A stretch of DNA of 64,000 nt. It comes from Berberis thunbergii. Taxonomy: Eukaryota > Streptophyta > Magnoliopsida > Ranunculales > Berberidaceae. Below the pieces are notes generated by a model. That model did no database searches. It was not told the origin of the DNA and saw only the letters and a program-made list of their open reading frames with translations. The first letter of the stretch is position 1; the number at the start of each line of letters is the position of its first letter. The translations under genes and the position numbers were made by a program. Positions 35,343 through 45,500 of the stretch are shown here, piece after piece. The stretch lies in NCBI GenBank assembly GCA_003290165.1, contig QNQO01000550.1, positions 434,001-498,000 on the forward strand, read 5' to 3'.

Positions 35343-35657
35343 TCATACACACATTCTTACTCTATTTGCTCGACTGGAACTCTCAAAGGACTTGAGAAAG
35401 CCAAGAGCAGCATCTCTTGCTTTTTCCGGAGGAGGAGTTGCTGGTGACATTGGTTCGAATTCAGCCTTCCATTGAGCAACACACTTGTCCTCGTCATTTC
35501 CATCTACTGGAAGAAAGGTGAAGCAGGTAACCCTGTAAGGATCATACATGTCTCTCAGGTCACCCTGGATCATTCGATATGTCACTGAGCGTCCTACTTC
35601 GACCTTCTCTATCTTCTCCAGTGATTCTCTTACATAACCACGCACAGTGGCACAAAT
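35343..35657 (-). CDS. MLP-like / Bet v 1 family protein, last exon only
   Basis: The minus strand encodes a C-terminal half of about 105 residues: GYVRESLEKIEKVEVGRSVT, YRMIQGDLRDMYDPYRVTCF, then EKARDAALGFLKSFE and a stop. The conserved GDL..(L/M)Y..(F/Y)RVT and the KAxDAALGFLKxFE tail identify the Bet v 1/MLP ligand-binding fold, whose members bind small hydrophobic ligands in the cytosol. A splice acceptor, ATTCTAAG, ends at 35658, just where this family usually has its single intron, giving an exon beginning FICATVRGYV. The first exon, expected upstream on the minus strand, was not found up to about 37000. It may be lost, in which case this is a pseudogene, or lie beyond the repeats. Confidence 0.65.
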   Translation of the reverse strand: MCATVRGYVRESLEKIEKVEVGRSVTYRMIQGDLRDMYDPYRVTCFTFLPVDGNDEDKCVAQWKAEFEPMSPATPPPEKARDAALGFLKSFESSSRANRVRMCV

Positions 35658-37380
35658 GAACTTAGAATAGTTTGTATTAGTCTTTACTCAAGTGAAGAAC
35701 ATTTGGATTATTTCTCCAATCTAGATCATCAAACCAAAGTAATAGAAACAGAAACAGAAACAGAATCATCAATTACTAATGTCACTGAAACACTGAACCA
35801 AAGTAACATCAATGATGAGTGCAATATGTTATGCAAATAGGTGAGAAATGATAATACGGAAAAGATATTAGACTTGGTTTGATTGGAGAGAAATGAATTC
35901 CTGGGAAGATATAGAGTAGAGAGAAGAGAGAAGGAAGAACTAATTGATACTAAAGATGGCCTTTGCCTTACTCCTTTTAAGGATCAAGTTCTCCCTTCCA
36001 TTTCTTTGTTTTTCTTGAATTAGTTTATCTCCAACCAAAGAGTCTCACTCTACGCTCATACTAACAGCAACCAGCAGTCCAAGATCACCATTATGTACAA
36101 CAATCACCCCCCTTTACATCATAGATTTCTCTTCAGTAAAACACATTCTCCATGGATGCAATGGGCTATGAAAGCTAAGGAACAAAGCAAACAATGCTGC
36201 AACCTAACCGAAATAAGGAAGTTGAAGGTTATCAACCTAGTAGCAGAGACAGAACACCTAATGGTACACAAAATCAATCAGTGACCAGTCCAACGATTAC
36301 AACAATGGTTACTGACTACTTTGCATGACCTACATATGACGAAACTGACAAACTACAAGCATTCAAGGTTATTTAAGACTTCGAGGACTAAAATGTAGAC
36401 TAATTTCAAAGATACCAGTGGAAGAAATTGAAGGCAGCGCTTGCAGAAGTGTAATAACTAAGAAGTTGCGGAGGCATAAAAACCGGAAAGCATCTGTAAA
36501 GTACATATTGCATAGATCTATCTTCTGAACAAATGATATGACCGGCAAATTCAACTAGAACTACTGAACATTAATTACACAGTAATATCTCACGCATGAA
36601 TGGAGAATGGAAAGAAAAGCTGATTAATTACAACCACGAACAGAAGATGGAGCGGAAGTGATGAACTCAAAATTTGTCTTCCCTTTGAGATAGCAGTTGA
36701 AAATGAAAAGAAACCCATAACCAAAGATGGAGCGGAAGTGATGAACTCAAAATTTGTCTTCCCTTTGAGATAGCAGTTGAAAATGAAAAGAAACCCATAA
36801 CCACCGCCATATGATACACAATAAAATCCATAATTATAAATGCAATATCATCTCTCTACTTCTGCATCTGCTCTATGCCAAACCTGGACAATAATTAATA
36901 AAGAAGGAATGTTATTTGGTCACTACTATCATAAATAAGAACTATATTCTGTTTTTTCTTTTCTTCTTTTTGGATAAGATACACGACAAGTGTTAATAAG
37001 GAAGCATTGGTTCACCTTAATACATCAAGAATCATAGATAATCTAATTGACACTAGACCAAATGGGCATTTTTGTAACAACACTTAAACAGTATCACTTT
37101 TGTGATGTAACAGTCCACCAATTAATTCCAAGTTAAAACTAAATTCAGGTAAAATTTTGAAAAATTGTTTCACAAATAAAGTATAGAACAAATTACATCA
37201 CCGTGAATAGTATTACTTATAGCACCATACTATTCATGATGATCCAATTATTGGATCACTTCATTTGTGAAACTGTGTGAAACTATTTGGTGAACTATTA
37301 CAGCACAACAATAATATTATTTTCTTTACAAATATATCAATTTGGTGTAGGAAAGGCAAAATTAAATTTTTTTTTAATCA
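35658..37380. other. Intergenic sequence upstream of the MLP-like exon
   Basis: No exon matching the N-terminal half of an MLP protein was found. The stretch includes the exact 80-bp duplication at 36644-36803. ORFs 36093-36284 and 36369-36554 look accidental. Around 37195-37240 there is an imperfect inverted repeat with GTGAATAGTAT / ATACTATTCAT arms. Confidence 0.4.
36644..36803 (+). repeat. Exact 80-bp tandem duplication
   Basis: The unit starting AAGATGGAGCGGAAGTGATG at 36644 is repeated at 36724 without visible difference. The identity points to a recent event, or to an assembly artefact. Confidence 0.85.
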
Positions 37381-37385
37381 TATAT

Positions 37386-37504
37386 GTCAATTTGTGGTGT
37401 AGTGTGAAAGGCAATTTTTTTTTTTTTTTTTTTTTTGCCTTTCGCACTACACCAAATTGACATATTTGCAAATTTGTCAATTTGGTGTAGTGTGAAAGGC
37501 AAAA
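37386..37504. repeat. Hairpin with T-run loop plus a third copy of its arm
   Basis: The left arm (37386-37413) and right arm (37436-37461) are nearly perfect inverted copies of GGTGTAGTGTGAAAGGCA, separated only by a run of about 22 T. A third, direct copy follows at about 37476-37502, and a shorter one lies at about 37339. This could be a collapsed MITE. Confidence 0.7.
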
Positions 37505-37635
37505 TTACTTGCATCCTATTAAAAGACGGTGTTCAAATCTCGGTACACCATTAAGCTACTATGTACAAATGTTAAACACTCATAGCTTATATTATATGAT
37601 GTAAGTTATTTAGCCCACAATATTAGAGTTGGTAG

Positions 37636-38346
37636 TGGGGCGGATTTTCATGGACATCCGCTCCACCCCGCCTTGAATGGGGTAGATTTGGGTTTGTCTA
37701 AATGGATTTCGGGGCGAATTCGAGGACCCAAATGGTATCCGTCACGGATTGGGGTAGACATGGATTTGTACAAAAGAGGATATGAAGAAGATGTTCCAAG
37801 TGAAAGTGAAAGGAGGGGTGCACGGGTTTTGGTGTTGGATTTGGATGAAGACTAGAGTGGCATAGTGGCTTGGAGAGATGCGTATGAAGGTTGGAACGGA
37901 TGAATTGGTTGTCGGAGAGACCGTTTCGGATGATTTGGGCGTGCATTTGCTTGAGGTGGGTGAAGTTGGTGCATATTTTGAGGTGAAAAAAGGGTTCGTG
38001 AGAGGTGAATCTTCGTTGTTGTGTGGAGATTTGAAGTGGGTTTTTGGTGGCGTTTGATGGGAAGAGATCTAAAGAAGAAGATGGGGTTCAACCCCATTAT
38101 CCACCATCTATGACTCTCTGTTAACCACCTTGAGTATGAAAGTGAGAATATGTGATACACCTGGAGAGTTTGCACTTCTTAAGTATTGAAAGGCTAATAT
38201 GTTATTGAAGTTTGTATCCCTATGTATAAATGGATATCCGCGGGGCAGATATGGCCCAATCTGAATCCGCCCTGAAATCCTTTTGGGCAACCCAAATTTG
38301 TTCATTTGGGGCAAAGCGAAGCAGATATCCGTGAAAATTCGTCCCT
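37636..38346. mobile_element. hAT-like element carrying a PPR gene fragment
   Basis: The left end TGGGGCGGATTTTCATGGAC and the right end in reverse complement AGGGACGAATTTTCACGGAT form terminal repeats; the subterminal sequence contains further GGGGCGGAT / ATCCGC motifs. No matching 8-bp target duplication was found. The interior (about 37750-38110) resembles the N-terminal part of a plant PPR gene. Confidence 0.55.
37750..38088 (-). pseudogene. N-terminal fragment of a PPR-type gene
   Basis: On the minus strand, from an ATG at 38076 (MGLNPIFFFRSLPIK), the sequence after a frameshift reads CTNFTHLKQMHAQIIRNG, then LSDNQFIRSNL, and later ATLVFIQIQHQNPCTPPFTF. The order LKQ(I/M)HAQIIRNGL then ARLVF-QI and FTWN is typical of the N-terminus of plant PLS-type pentatricopeptide proteins, which act in organelle RNA editing or processing. 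At least two frameshifts are present and the repeats end at the element's left terminal region. It is a captured fragment, not a working gene. Confidence 0.65.
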
Positions 38347-39020
38347 AAAATCATCAGTTCAAACAGAGCAAAGGAACACACAGTTCATTTGCAAATTTGT
38401 TGTCTCAAGGAGTGCTAGTTGATCCTTGAAATTAAGGTTAAAACTGAAAAAATAACGGCCTTTTTTTTTAATTTTTTCTTAAAACCAAGCCTATAGCCTA
38501 TTTTATTTTATTTTTGGGGGGAAAATATCACGTGTCTCGCTCAATAGTTGGTAACTTATATGAAAATTTGCTACAAGTTAACCTGCATCCAGTGACAAAG
38601 ATGCAAAAATATGTCAATATATTTCAGAAATAATCTTTTAGAAATGCAAGATTCTTATCAAACTCCCTCCAATTCCTCGAGATTTTCAACGGATCCAACC
38701 TCCCCTCCCTGAAACACCGCCTGGCATGTCCCATCATTGGCACAAATGTTTAAACCATTAACCTCATAAGGGTCGTGATTATTATCAGAATCCTTTATCC
38801 AATGTTGGATCCTCCTAATGACATGATGCCTCCTACCCATCCGATATGCTCAACCCCCAACCATGTAATTAACAATAACATAATCAATGCCCCTCTTACT
38901 TCCACATGATAAACAAGAGGCTCAGAGAAAAAAGAGCACAGCACATGTATGACTGGCATAAAATCTATGATTAGATTGAAAAAAACGTAAGCCTCGGGTG
39001 ATTTAGCAAAGAAAAAACTA
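38347..39020. other. Intergenic sequence with one unassigned minus ORF
   Basis: The minus ORF at 38658-38840 (GRRHHVIRRIQHWIKDSD at its start) has fairly balanced composition and could be the end of a gene or relic, but I recognise no family. The remainder shows nothing. Confidence 0.3.
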
Positions 39021-39168
39021 GACAACATGGAAAAACCAAAAGCTCTGCCCTCCCTCTCTATCTATCCAAGGGATGGAAATCTATCCAAGGGATGGAAGGG
39101 CAGAGGCCTTTGGTGTCCCCTCCAGCCAATATGTTTTTCTCTCATGCCTTTCTTCGTTCATGGTTCGA

Positions 39169-39289
39169 TATTCTTGTGTCCTAGGCGTAGAGGAACCACA
39201 CAATCCATCCCGAACTTGGTTGTTAAACTCTACTGCGGTGACGATACTGTAGGGGAAATCCTTCGGAAAAATAGCTCGACGCCTGGATG
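39169..39289 (+). pseudogene. rrn5: Plastid 5S rRNA copy in the nucleus
   Basis: The sequence from TATTCTTGTGTCCTAGGCGT to AGCTCGACGCCTGGATG matches plastid 5S rRNA over its whole length. It has several substitutions and a small deletion in the CACACAATCC stretch. Nuclear copies of this type are not expected to be expressed or used in ribosomes. Confidence 0.9.
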
Positions 39290-39554
39290 ATAAAAAGCTT
39301 AACACCTTTCATTCCTATTACTTATTCAATATGAAAAAGAAAAAAAACTCAAAATGAAAAGAAAAGGTCGTCTTATTCAAAACCCCAATTATGACATCCC
39401 TTCTCTCCCACTTCACACCTCGGAAGGCATCGTTCTTATAGAAAAGAAAGAAACGCGCTTTCACATCTTCTTAACTTAACCCGAAATGGCTTGAGGAGAA
39501 GAAAGGTTCCTTTTTTAGGGTACTCCCAGGAACAGATCCAATGGACACGGGGTG

Positions 39555-39628
39555 GGGCATGTAGATCAGAGGATTAGAGCACGTGGCTACAAACCACGGT
39601 GTCGAGGGTTTGAATCCCTCCTCGCCCA
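39555..39628 (+). pseudogene. trnR-ACG: Plastid tRNA-Arg(ACG) copy in the nucleus, anticodon mutated
   Basis: The 74-base sequence has the acceptor ends GGGCATG / CGCCCA, a D-arm, the anticodon stem GTGGC...ACCAC and a T-arm typical of plastid trnR. The anticodon loop reads CTACAAA instead of CTACGAA, changing ACG to ACA. The T-loop reads GTTTGAATC instead of GTTCGAATC. Both changes are G-to-A or C-to-T at CpG sites. The copy is not expected to be a functional arginine tRNA. Confidence 0.9.
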
Positions 39629-40126
39629 CAACCTTTCCAAAAGGGAAGGATATTCACCTCTAGGGGGTAGGAAAATCATGATCGGAATAGCGGACCTAAA
39701 GCTATGGAACTTGGGTGTGGGTCTTTTGTAGAAATGGAATGGTCTTGCTCCGCATTTTTTTTTTGTTTTACTCCTCGCGACTCTTCCTCGGCCAGGCTTG
39801 GGCTGAATAGCAGAGCAAGTAAAAGTATTAGTAGCATAGCAAAAATGTGTTACTCGTCATTAATATGTTTGCTCGCGGTAATTGTGGCCTCTCGAGATAA
39901 TCGATGACTGCATCTTTGATGCACTGCTAATACTAGTACATTTGATAATTCTTAATTGGCTAGTTGTAAATAGCCCCAGAGCTATAGAATAAAGGATTAT
40001 CTCGAATCTACACCGAGATATTTATGGACGGTAATTCTCAAATATCGCAAAACAGAATGTGATATGATGGGATAGAATGCAATGGAAACAAAGACAGGGA
40101 ACGGGTTACCTACTCCTAACGGTCAA

Positions 40127-42590
40127 AACGCCATCAACAATAATTCCATCCAATTTGAGCAATTGGGTCATTAAGCATTCAATCAAATTCAACACTTCAG
40201 TTTCTACAACTTTTTCACCTTTGGATATCAGATTCTAGACTTGAAACCTATCCCAATTACAAGTTCAATCATTTATAGCAAGTTAGATATCAACTAATTA
40301 CCCTTTTTATAGTTCAAACACTAGATCACTCTTTCTAATGATCATGCAATTAACAAAATTATACCTAGTTGGCAAGTTTGTCAACTTCCAAACTGATCTC
40401 TGACACTGATTTCGACGCCTTCTCCATCTTCGCAGTCTTCCACATCTCAAGATAGTCTTTCCTGACTTGTAGGATCCTCAACAAGCACAATTTTCGATCT
40501 TTCCTTCACCCCCACAATGTTTAAATACGAATTCGAAGATCTCGATGCAAGTTTCCGTAGTCATCTTCCAACACCCCACTCACCTCCCTACTCTGCTACT
40601 CTGCACCAACTCCCTTGTGGTGATCTCTATTCATCGCATAGCCTCGTCCCTTGTCCTTTTTTGAAACTAGGCTTTGTAGCAGTGTTAAGGAATCTCCGCC
40701 AAAGAATCCCTAGGTTGTAAAATTCTACCCAATTGCTCCCTGTCCTAGCTCCAATCCCCAACCTGCACATTCCACCAGGACCACCACTGGCTGAAAAAAT
40801 CTCTAATTGCACTTGATTCCCTTTCTGTCTCCTCATGCGTAAGCCCACCACTGAAATGAACATGATCTCTCGGGCTTGATTTCCCTTGGCTAAGACAAGC
40901 ATGGACCTCCTCCACCCTGGTAGATCCTCAAAACATAGATATAACCAGACCCTCCCCTAGCCACCATTCTCCTCACATAAACTCCGTCTTCGTTCTCCCT
41001 CCCTCTTATCATCACCATTCCCTCTCTCTCCCTTTCGACTCCCGAACCTTCCTACCAACATAACAACCCCTATTCAAGTTCCCCAGGACCTCAGCTACTA
41101 CCACTGACAACAGAAAGATGACCAGTCTAACCTTCCAAATATGACCCAAGCTTTAATTTGCAATCTTAGCACTGCCTGCATGCTATGGTTTTTTCTGTTT
41201 ACTTGAACTCTGGAGGAAAAAATGATAGGTTCAGAACCTCCGTATAACCAGTAGAGGTTGTGGAAGATACTCCGCAAGGTCCCTTTTAAAGAGTTCTGGG
41301 AATAGCTAGGAATTAAAGGTAACTCAGTTTTAACAGGCTACACATCCATTCTAGATGGCACATAACTCTTCAGACTCTGTCTTGTGGATTTGAGCGTTGC
41401 ATTACCGTTTTCCTAAGGCCTATTAATTCTAAAAGCATGAGATTAGCATTTTTTTCCTGGTATGGCTTTGATGAAGACAAATTTCCAGGAACATAATACC
41501 AGATCTAAACTAGACTTCCCTTTATGTTTCAATTGATTTCAGTGTAAGCCATAATTTTCTGGAAGATAGCTCATTCACAATGAACATGGAACATAATACC
41601 AGGAAGTAACGAGCTGTTTCACCCAATCAAATGGTAAGTTGGTTCAAATGATCACACAGAATTTAACTCTTAATAAAGATGCATAGATTTTCTAAGTTTG
41701 GTTTATACTGCCCTATAACAAGCACACTACATTTTCAGAAACTTTGCATGTTGAGCACGTATAAGACACTCTAACACCTAGACATTGTTCGCTAAAACAG
41801 ATCAAAAGTTTCACACTGTCTCAATTATTTATACATGCATGTTATAATGTATACCGCACCAACTTAGAAGTTCCTACGTAGCAATATTGATCTACAAGCA
41901 AAACTTATGACTAATACAATAAAATAATGGTTGAAACAAAAAATAACATTCTAATGAACAAACGTGTACAGATATTAGTGGGTTTTAGTCCGCATATCAG
42001 ACACCTCGTATCTGTGCTGATGCCGTAACATAGTATAGTATAACTTTCAAAATGAATTTAGCACGACCCTTGGATATTGTTTCATGTTCACAAGTCACTC
42101 AGGTCAAAGTTGCTACACCTAGCTGCTACCTGGTAAAAGGTAACGACGCAACAATATACAAAAAAATAAAAATAAAAAAGGAATCAAGGTTGAAAAGTTC
42201 AGGGTACTAGAGCAGGACTCAAGGTTAGTGTAGTGAACCACAGCCCCATTTGCAGCTTGCAGAAAAGGCACAAATGTTTGATGGGCTGTTAACAAGCATT
42301 TCAAGCTAGTACTGTATATTTTGTGATAATTGTTCAGTGCAACGTGAAGTTTCCATAACTTATATGCATAAGCTTAAGTTGGAAATCTATATGCACTAAA
42401 TTAGAGTGGTTTTAATCACACAACAGCATGTATTCAAAAAAAGAATTAAGCCTTGGAGATATAATGAAATGGAACAATTCTCCAAGTGCATATCATGCAA
42501 CACAGCTTTATTCTCAGTTTGTTCTTGCAAAAAATAATGCAAAAGCAATAGTGAACTTTGAAAGAACCCAAGTGAAGACTTTACCTCATA
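40127..42590. other. Intergenic sequence downstream of the callose synthase gene
   Basis: No gene is recognisable. The ORFs at 40517-40720 (+) and 40627-40902 (-) overlap each other and match nothing I know. A C-rich, pyrimidine-rich stretch spans about 40890-41100. The last several hundred bases must include the 3' untranslated region of the callose synthase transcript. A GATATGAG|GTAAAGTC string just after its stop codon could be a splice donor in the 3' UTR, but this is unsupported. Confidence 0.45.
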
Positions 42591-45500
42591 TCACAAGTCG
42601 AAGTCAGATTTTTTGCCTGCTAAAATACGAGATATCTGGAGGCCCCTACTGAACGCTTCATTAAAGAGAATCCTGGTTTGCATGGACTGGAACCCAGGCA
42701 TCCATGAGAGCAGCGCCACAGGGGCCATAACAATCACTCCAAAGAGTATCTCATAAAGCCGAGCCAATGCTACTACAGTCTCCCATGCAACAGTGGACTG
42801 CAGAAAAGGCCTGAGCACCTGGGCAATGGATATTAGGCCCCAAACTGTTGGGATAAATGCCAACATGCCTGTGAGAATGTCGATAAATTTAAAGCTCGTG
42901 AACTCCAGAAAGAGAACAATCACAAGTACTGTAAGAGAAATGACAATGCACTGAACCAGCCGATAGTAGATATGTTCTTTTGCAGCATATTTATCCCGCG
43001 CATATGCTATTATCACATAAATCACAACTGCCACGACCACAAAAATCCAAGAGAGCAAATAAACTGCTATACTAGTGCTTCCGTTAGCAATGCCAAGCTG
43101 ATATACAATCCCGTATTGAAAGAAGAAATACCGTAGATCTAGAATTATTTCTAACAGCTTTCCCCAGAGACCAGTTGTTCTCAAATGATCTTGCTCCTCA
43201 TACCACCATGTCTCCCAGCTTTGATCAGCTTTTGTAAACACCCCACCGCGATACCATATCCAGTTCATAAATTCATCAAAATCATATACCGTTTTCAACC
43301 AATCAAATCCAGAAGGATTGAACACAAAGGGTGCCATGATCCATGAAACCACCAGGAACCAACTTGAGATTGTCATGGCAATGTATACAAAGGTATTCTT
43401 GGCTAGGGGACTATGTGAAGCATAGACTGTTAGGATCACCCCAAGTTCAATTGCCTTAACAAAATGGCTGCGAGCATAAAGTCTATAGTTCTCAGCAAAG
43501 CTCTTGTGTTGTACGACAAAACCACGTCCAGTTGCCCTATACTTAGCACCACCATGAAGTATTGTCCGGCCAAAGAAATGTGTACGAGTTCCCATGGAGA
43601 ATGTGTAAAAAACCGATGAAAGCTGAAGCTGCATGGTCAAGAAATCCCAAACCGCAGGAAGGAACCCATGCTCAAGAGAATTCTCCACAATCATAGGAAG
43701 AGCAGTGAAAAGCCCAAGCTGTATGATGAACTGCTGATTGAGGATTGCTCCAAATGCTTTGTTGTTAGTAGAAGTCGTCATAGCTTTTTCAAAGCCACTG
43801 AGGGCAAGATAAAGGCGGCCCCACAAAAATGCATAAACAGTAAGGACCACCATCATTGTGTTGAAAAAGAACCCCACAGTAGTGTAGAAGAATGAGAGCA
43901 TCCGGAAGAAGTCAAGCCTGTGACCCAATCGATAGACATCCCTGCTCAGAATCTGCTCACCGTTTCCACTAGCAACCTTGGCCTCAAACATGGATATCTG
44001 ATTCAGTCCAACGTCCCTTCCCTTTCCTACCTGGATGTACTCATGATGAGTCACGTTGCCACCTCTTAATGTGCAATTGAACCCAGCGAATATGTCCTCA
44101 CTTATGTTGATTACTCTGGAAGCCTTGCTAATGCCTCCACGGGTTATGAACCAGAACCTATCAAAGACATCTGGATGGCCATAGTGCATTCTCACTTTCA
44201 GAGGATTTGCTAAAACACGTTGTCCCAATGTAACAAAGCTCGTTTCCTGAGCAGACATGAACCAAGCAAGTGACGAGACAGAACCAGTGAAGATATGTTC
44301 ACGGACACCCAAAATAGTAGGCTTGCGGATACCATACTTGGTCTTGTATTCTTCCAACAGATTCCGCATCTTAAGAGCCTCTTCAAAATAGTTGTCTTGG
44401 TTCATATCAATGGTCTGAACTGCATCACCACGAGTGAAGATGATGGCATGATTTTGGTTCTCTGGTTTGCCCTCTCCCAGTTTCAAAGGACCAGGTAACC
44501 TGACTCTGTAGATCTCCACCTCCTTCTCCAATTGTTGATCGTACTTCACAAGAACAGAGTAATACTCTACATCATTCCTCCCCGTGTAGACCTCGTCAAC
44601 ATAGGCAACTCGCAGGGCTTCATTGTTCTTCATCAGATACAAAATATCCTCAGCATGTGGGTCCTTCTTTGCTTTTTGCGTTCCATAGATCTGGCATGCA
44701 ACCACATATGTGTATTTCATGAGAGCAGTACCATACTCATGTCCTTTGAATAAAAGACTGACACTGCTGCTTGCCCTGCTCAAACTTCTCGAAGACGGAA
44801 ACCTAGCAGACCCCAAACCATCATGGCTGTTATCTCGCCTCATTGAACCAACATAACCTAATTCTCGAGACCCTTCCCTGATATCCATCTCCGATGCAGA
44901 ATCAAGGAATGCCAGCATCTTAAGAGCCTTATAGTAATACATCATCCCTCTTACAGTACGAGAAAGTGTCTGACCTCGGTATGAAGCCCATAGACGGAGT
45001 TCCTTCAGCTTGTCAGTCCAGACATCATTTTCATTTGCCAGGCCCTCTCTTCGCATACGCTCCAGGAAATTTCTCCATTCGTCATCATAAATCTTTTGCA
45101 GATAAAACAAGGTAGAGATACCATCTTCATTCTCAGTCCGGAGCTGTTCTTTGCCGTATATGACTTCTTCGTTGTAATATGGGGTCAGAACACTAAAGGC
45201 CATCATCTTCTCAACTTGGGGAGCATGTGGCATGTTCATAAACACGGAATTGCTGAAAAAAGCAATACGGCGCCTGGCCTCAAGATTCATTGGAACATTA
45301 TGCATGGAGTCTCTAGAGGTGAGAATTGTCTCCAAACGTCTAACCTGTTTGTAAAAGGTATCATTCTCTTCAGCCGGCAACTCGATAGCATTCTCAAAAG
45401 GTAACCCTGTGCTGGATACAGGATTCATAGGTGCCAACCCATCCTGTCTTAGCTGCTCAGTGCTTCTCTTGATCTTTTGAAAGTCTCTAGTACAGATCTC

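Larger units (their letters stand above)
39021..40126 (+). other. Nuclear insertion of plastid DNA (NUPT): 4.5S-5S spacer, rrn5, trnR-ACG and following spacer
   Basis: From GACAACATGG to CCTAACGGTCAA the sequence follows the inverted-repeat region of angiosperm chloroplast DNA in order: spacer after 4.5S rRNA, 5S rRNA, spacer, trnR-ACG, and the trnR-trnN spacer. Differences from the plastid sequence include a 20-base duplication (CTATCCAAGGGATGGAAA at about 39061 and 39082), a deletion before CCAATATG at about 39126, and many C-to-T or G-to-A changes. It is therefore a nuclear copy, not plastid genome. The identification rests on my memory of plastid sequence. Confidence 0.9.

Noticed and set aside
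38658..38840. Possible small gene (GRRHHVIRRIQHWIKDSD...)
   Set aside because: No family was recognised, there are no splice or promoter signals, and the ORF is short; kept only as a note in the intergenic entry.
39027..39290. 87-codon ORF on the plus strand
   Set aside because: It runs through the plastid 4.5S-5S spacer and the 5S rRNA copy, so it is not a protein gene.
39555..39628. Functional nuclear tRNA gene
   Set aside because: It is part of a plastid-derived insertion, with anticodon and T-loop mutations.
42585..42593. 3' UTR splice donor after the callose synthase stop
   Set aside because: GAG|GTAAAG is a fair donor, but no acceptor or transcript supports an intron.
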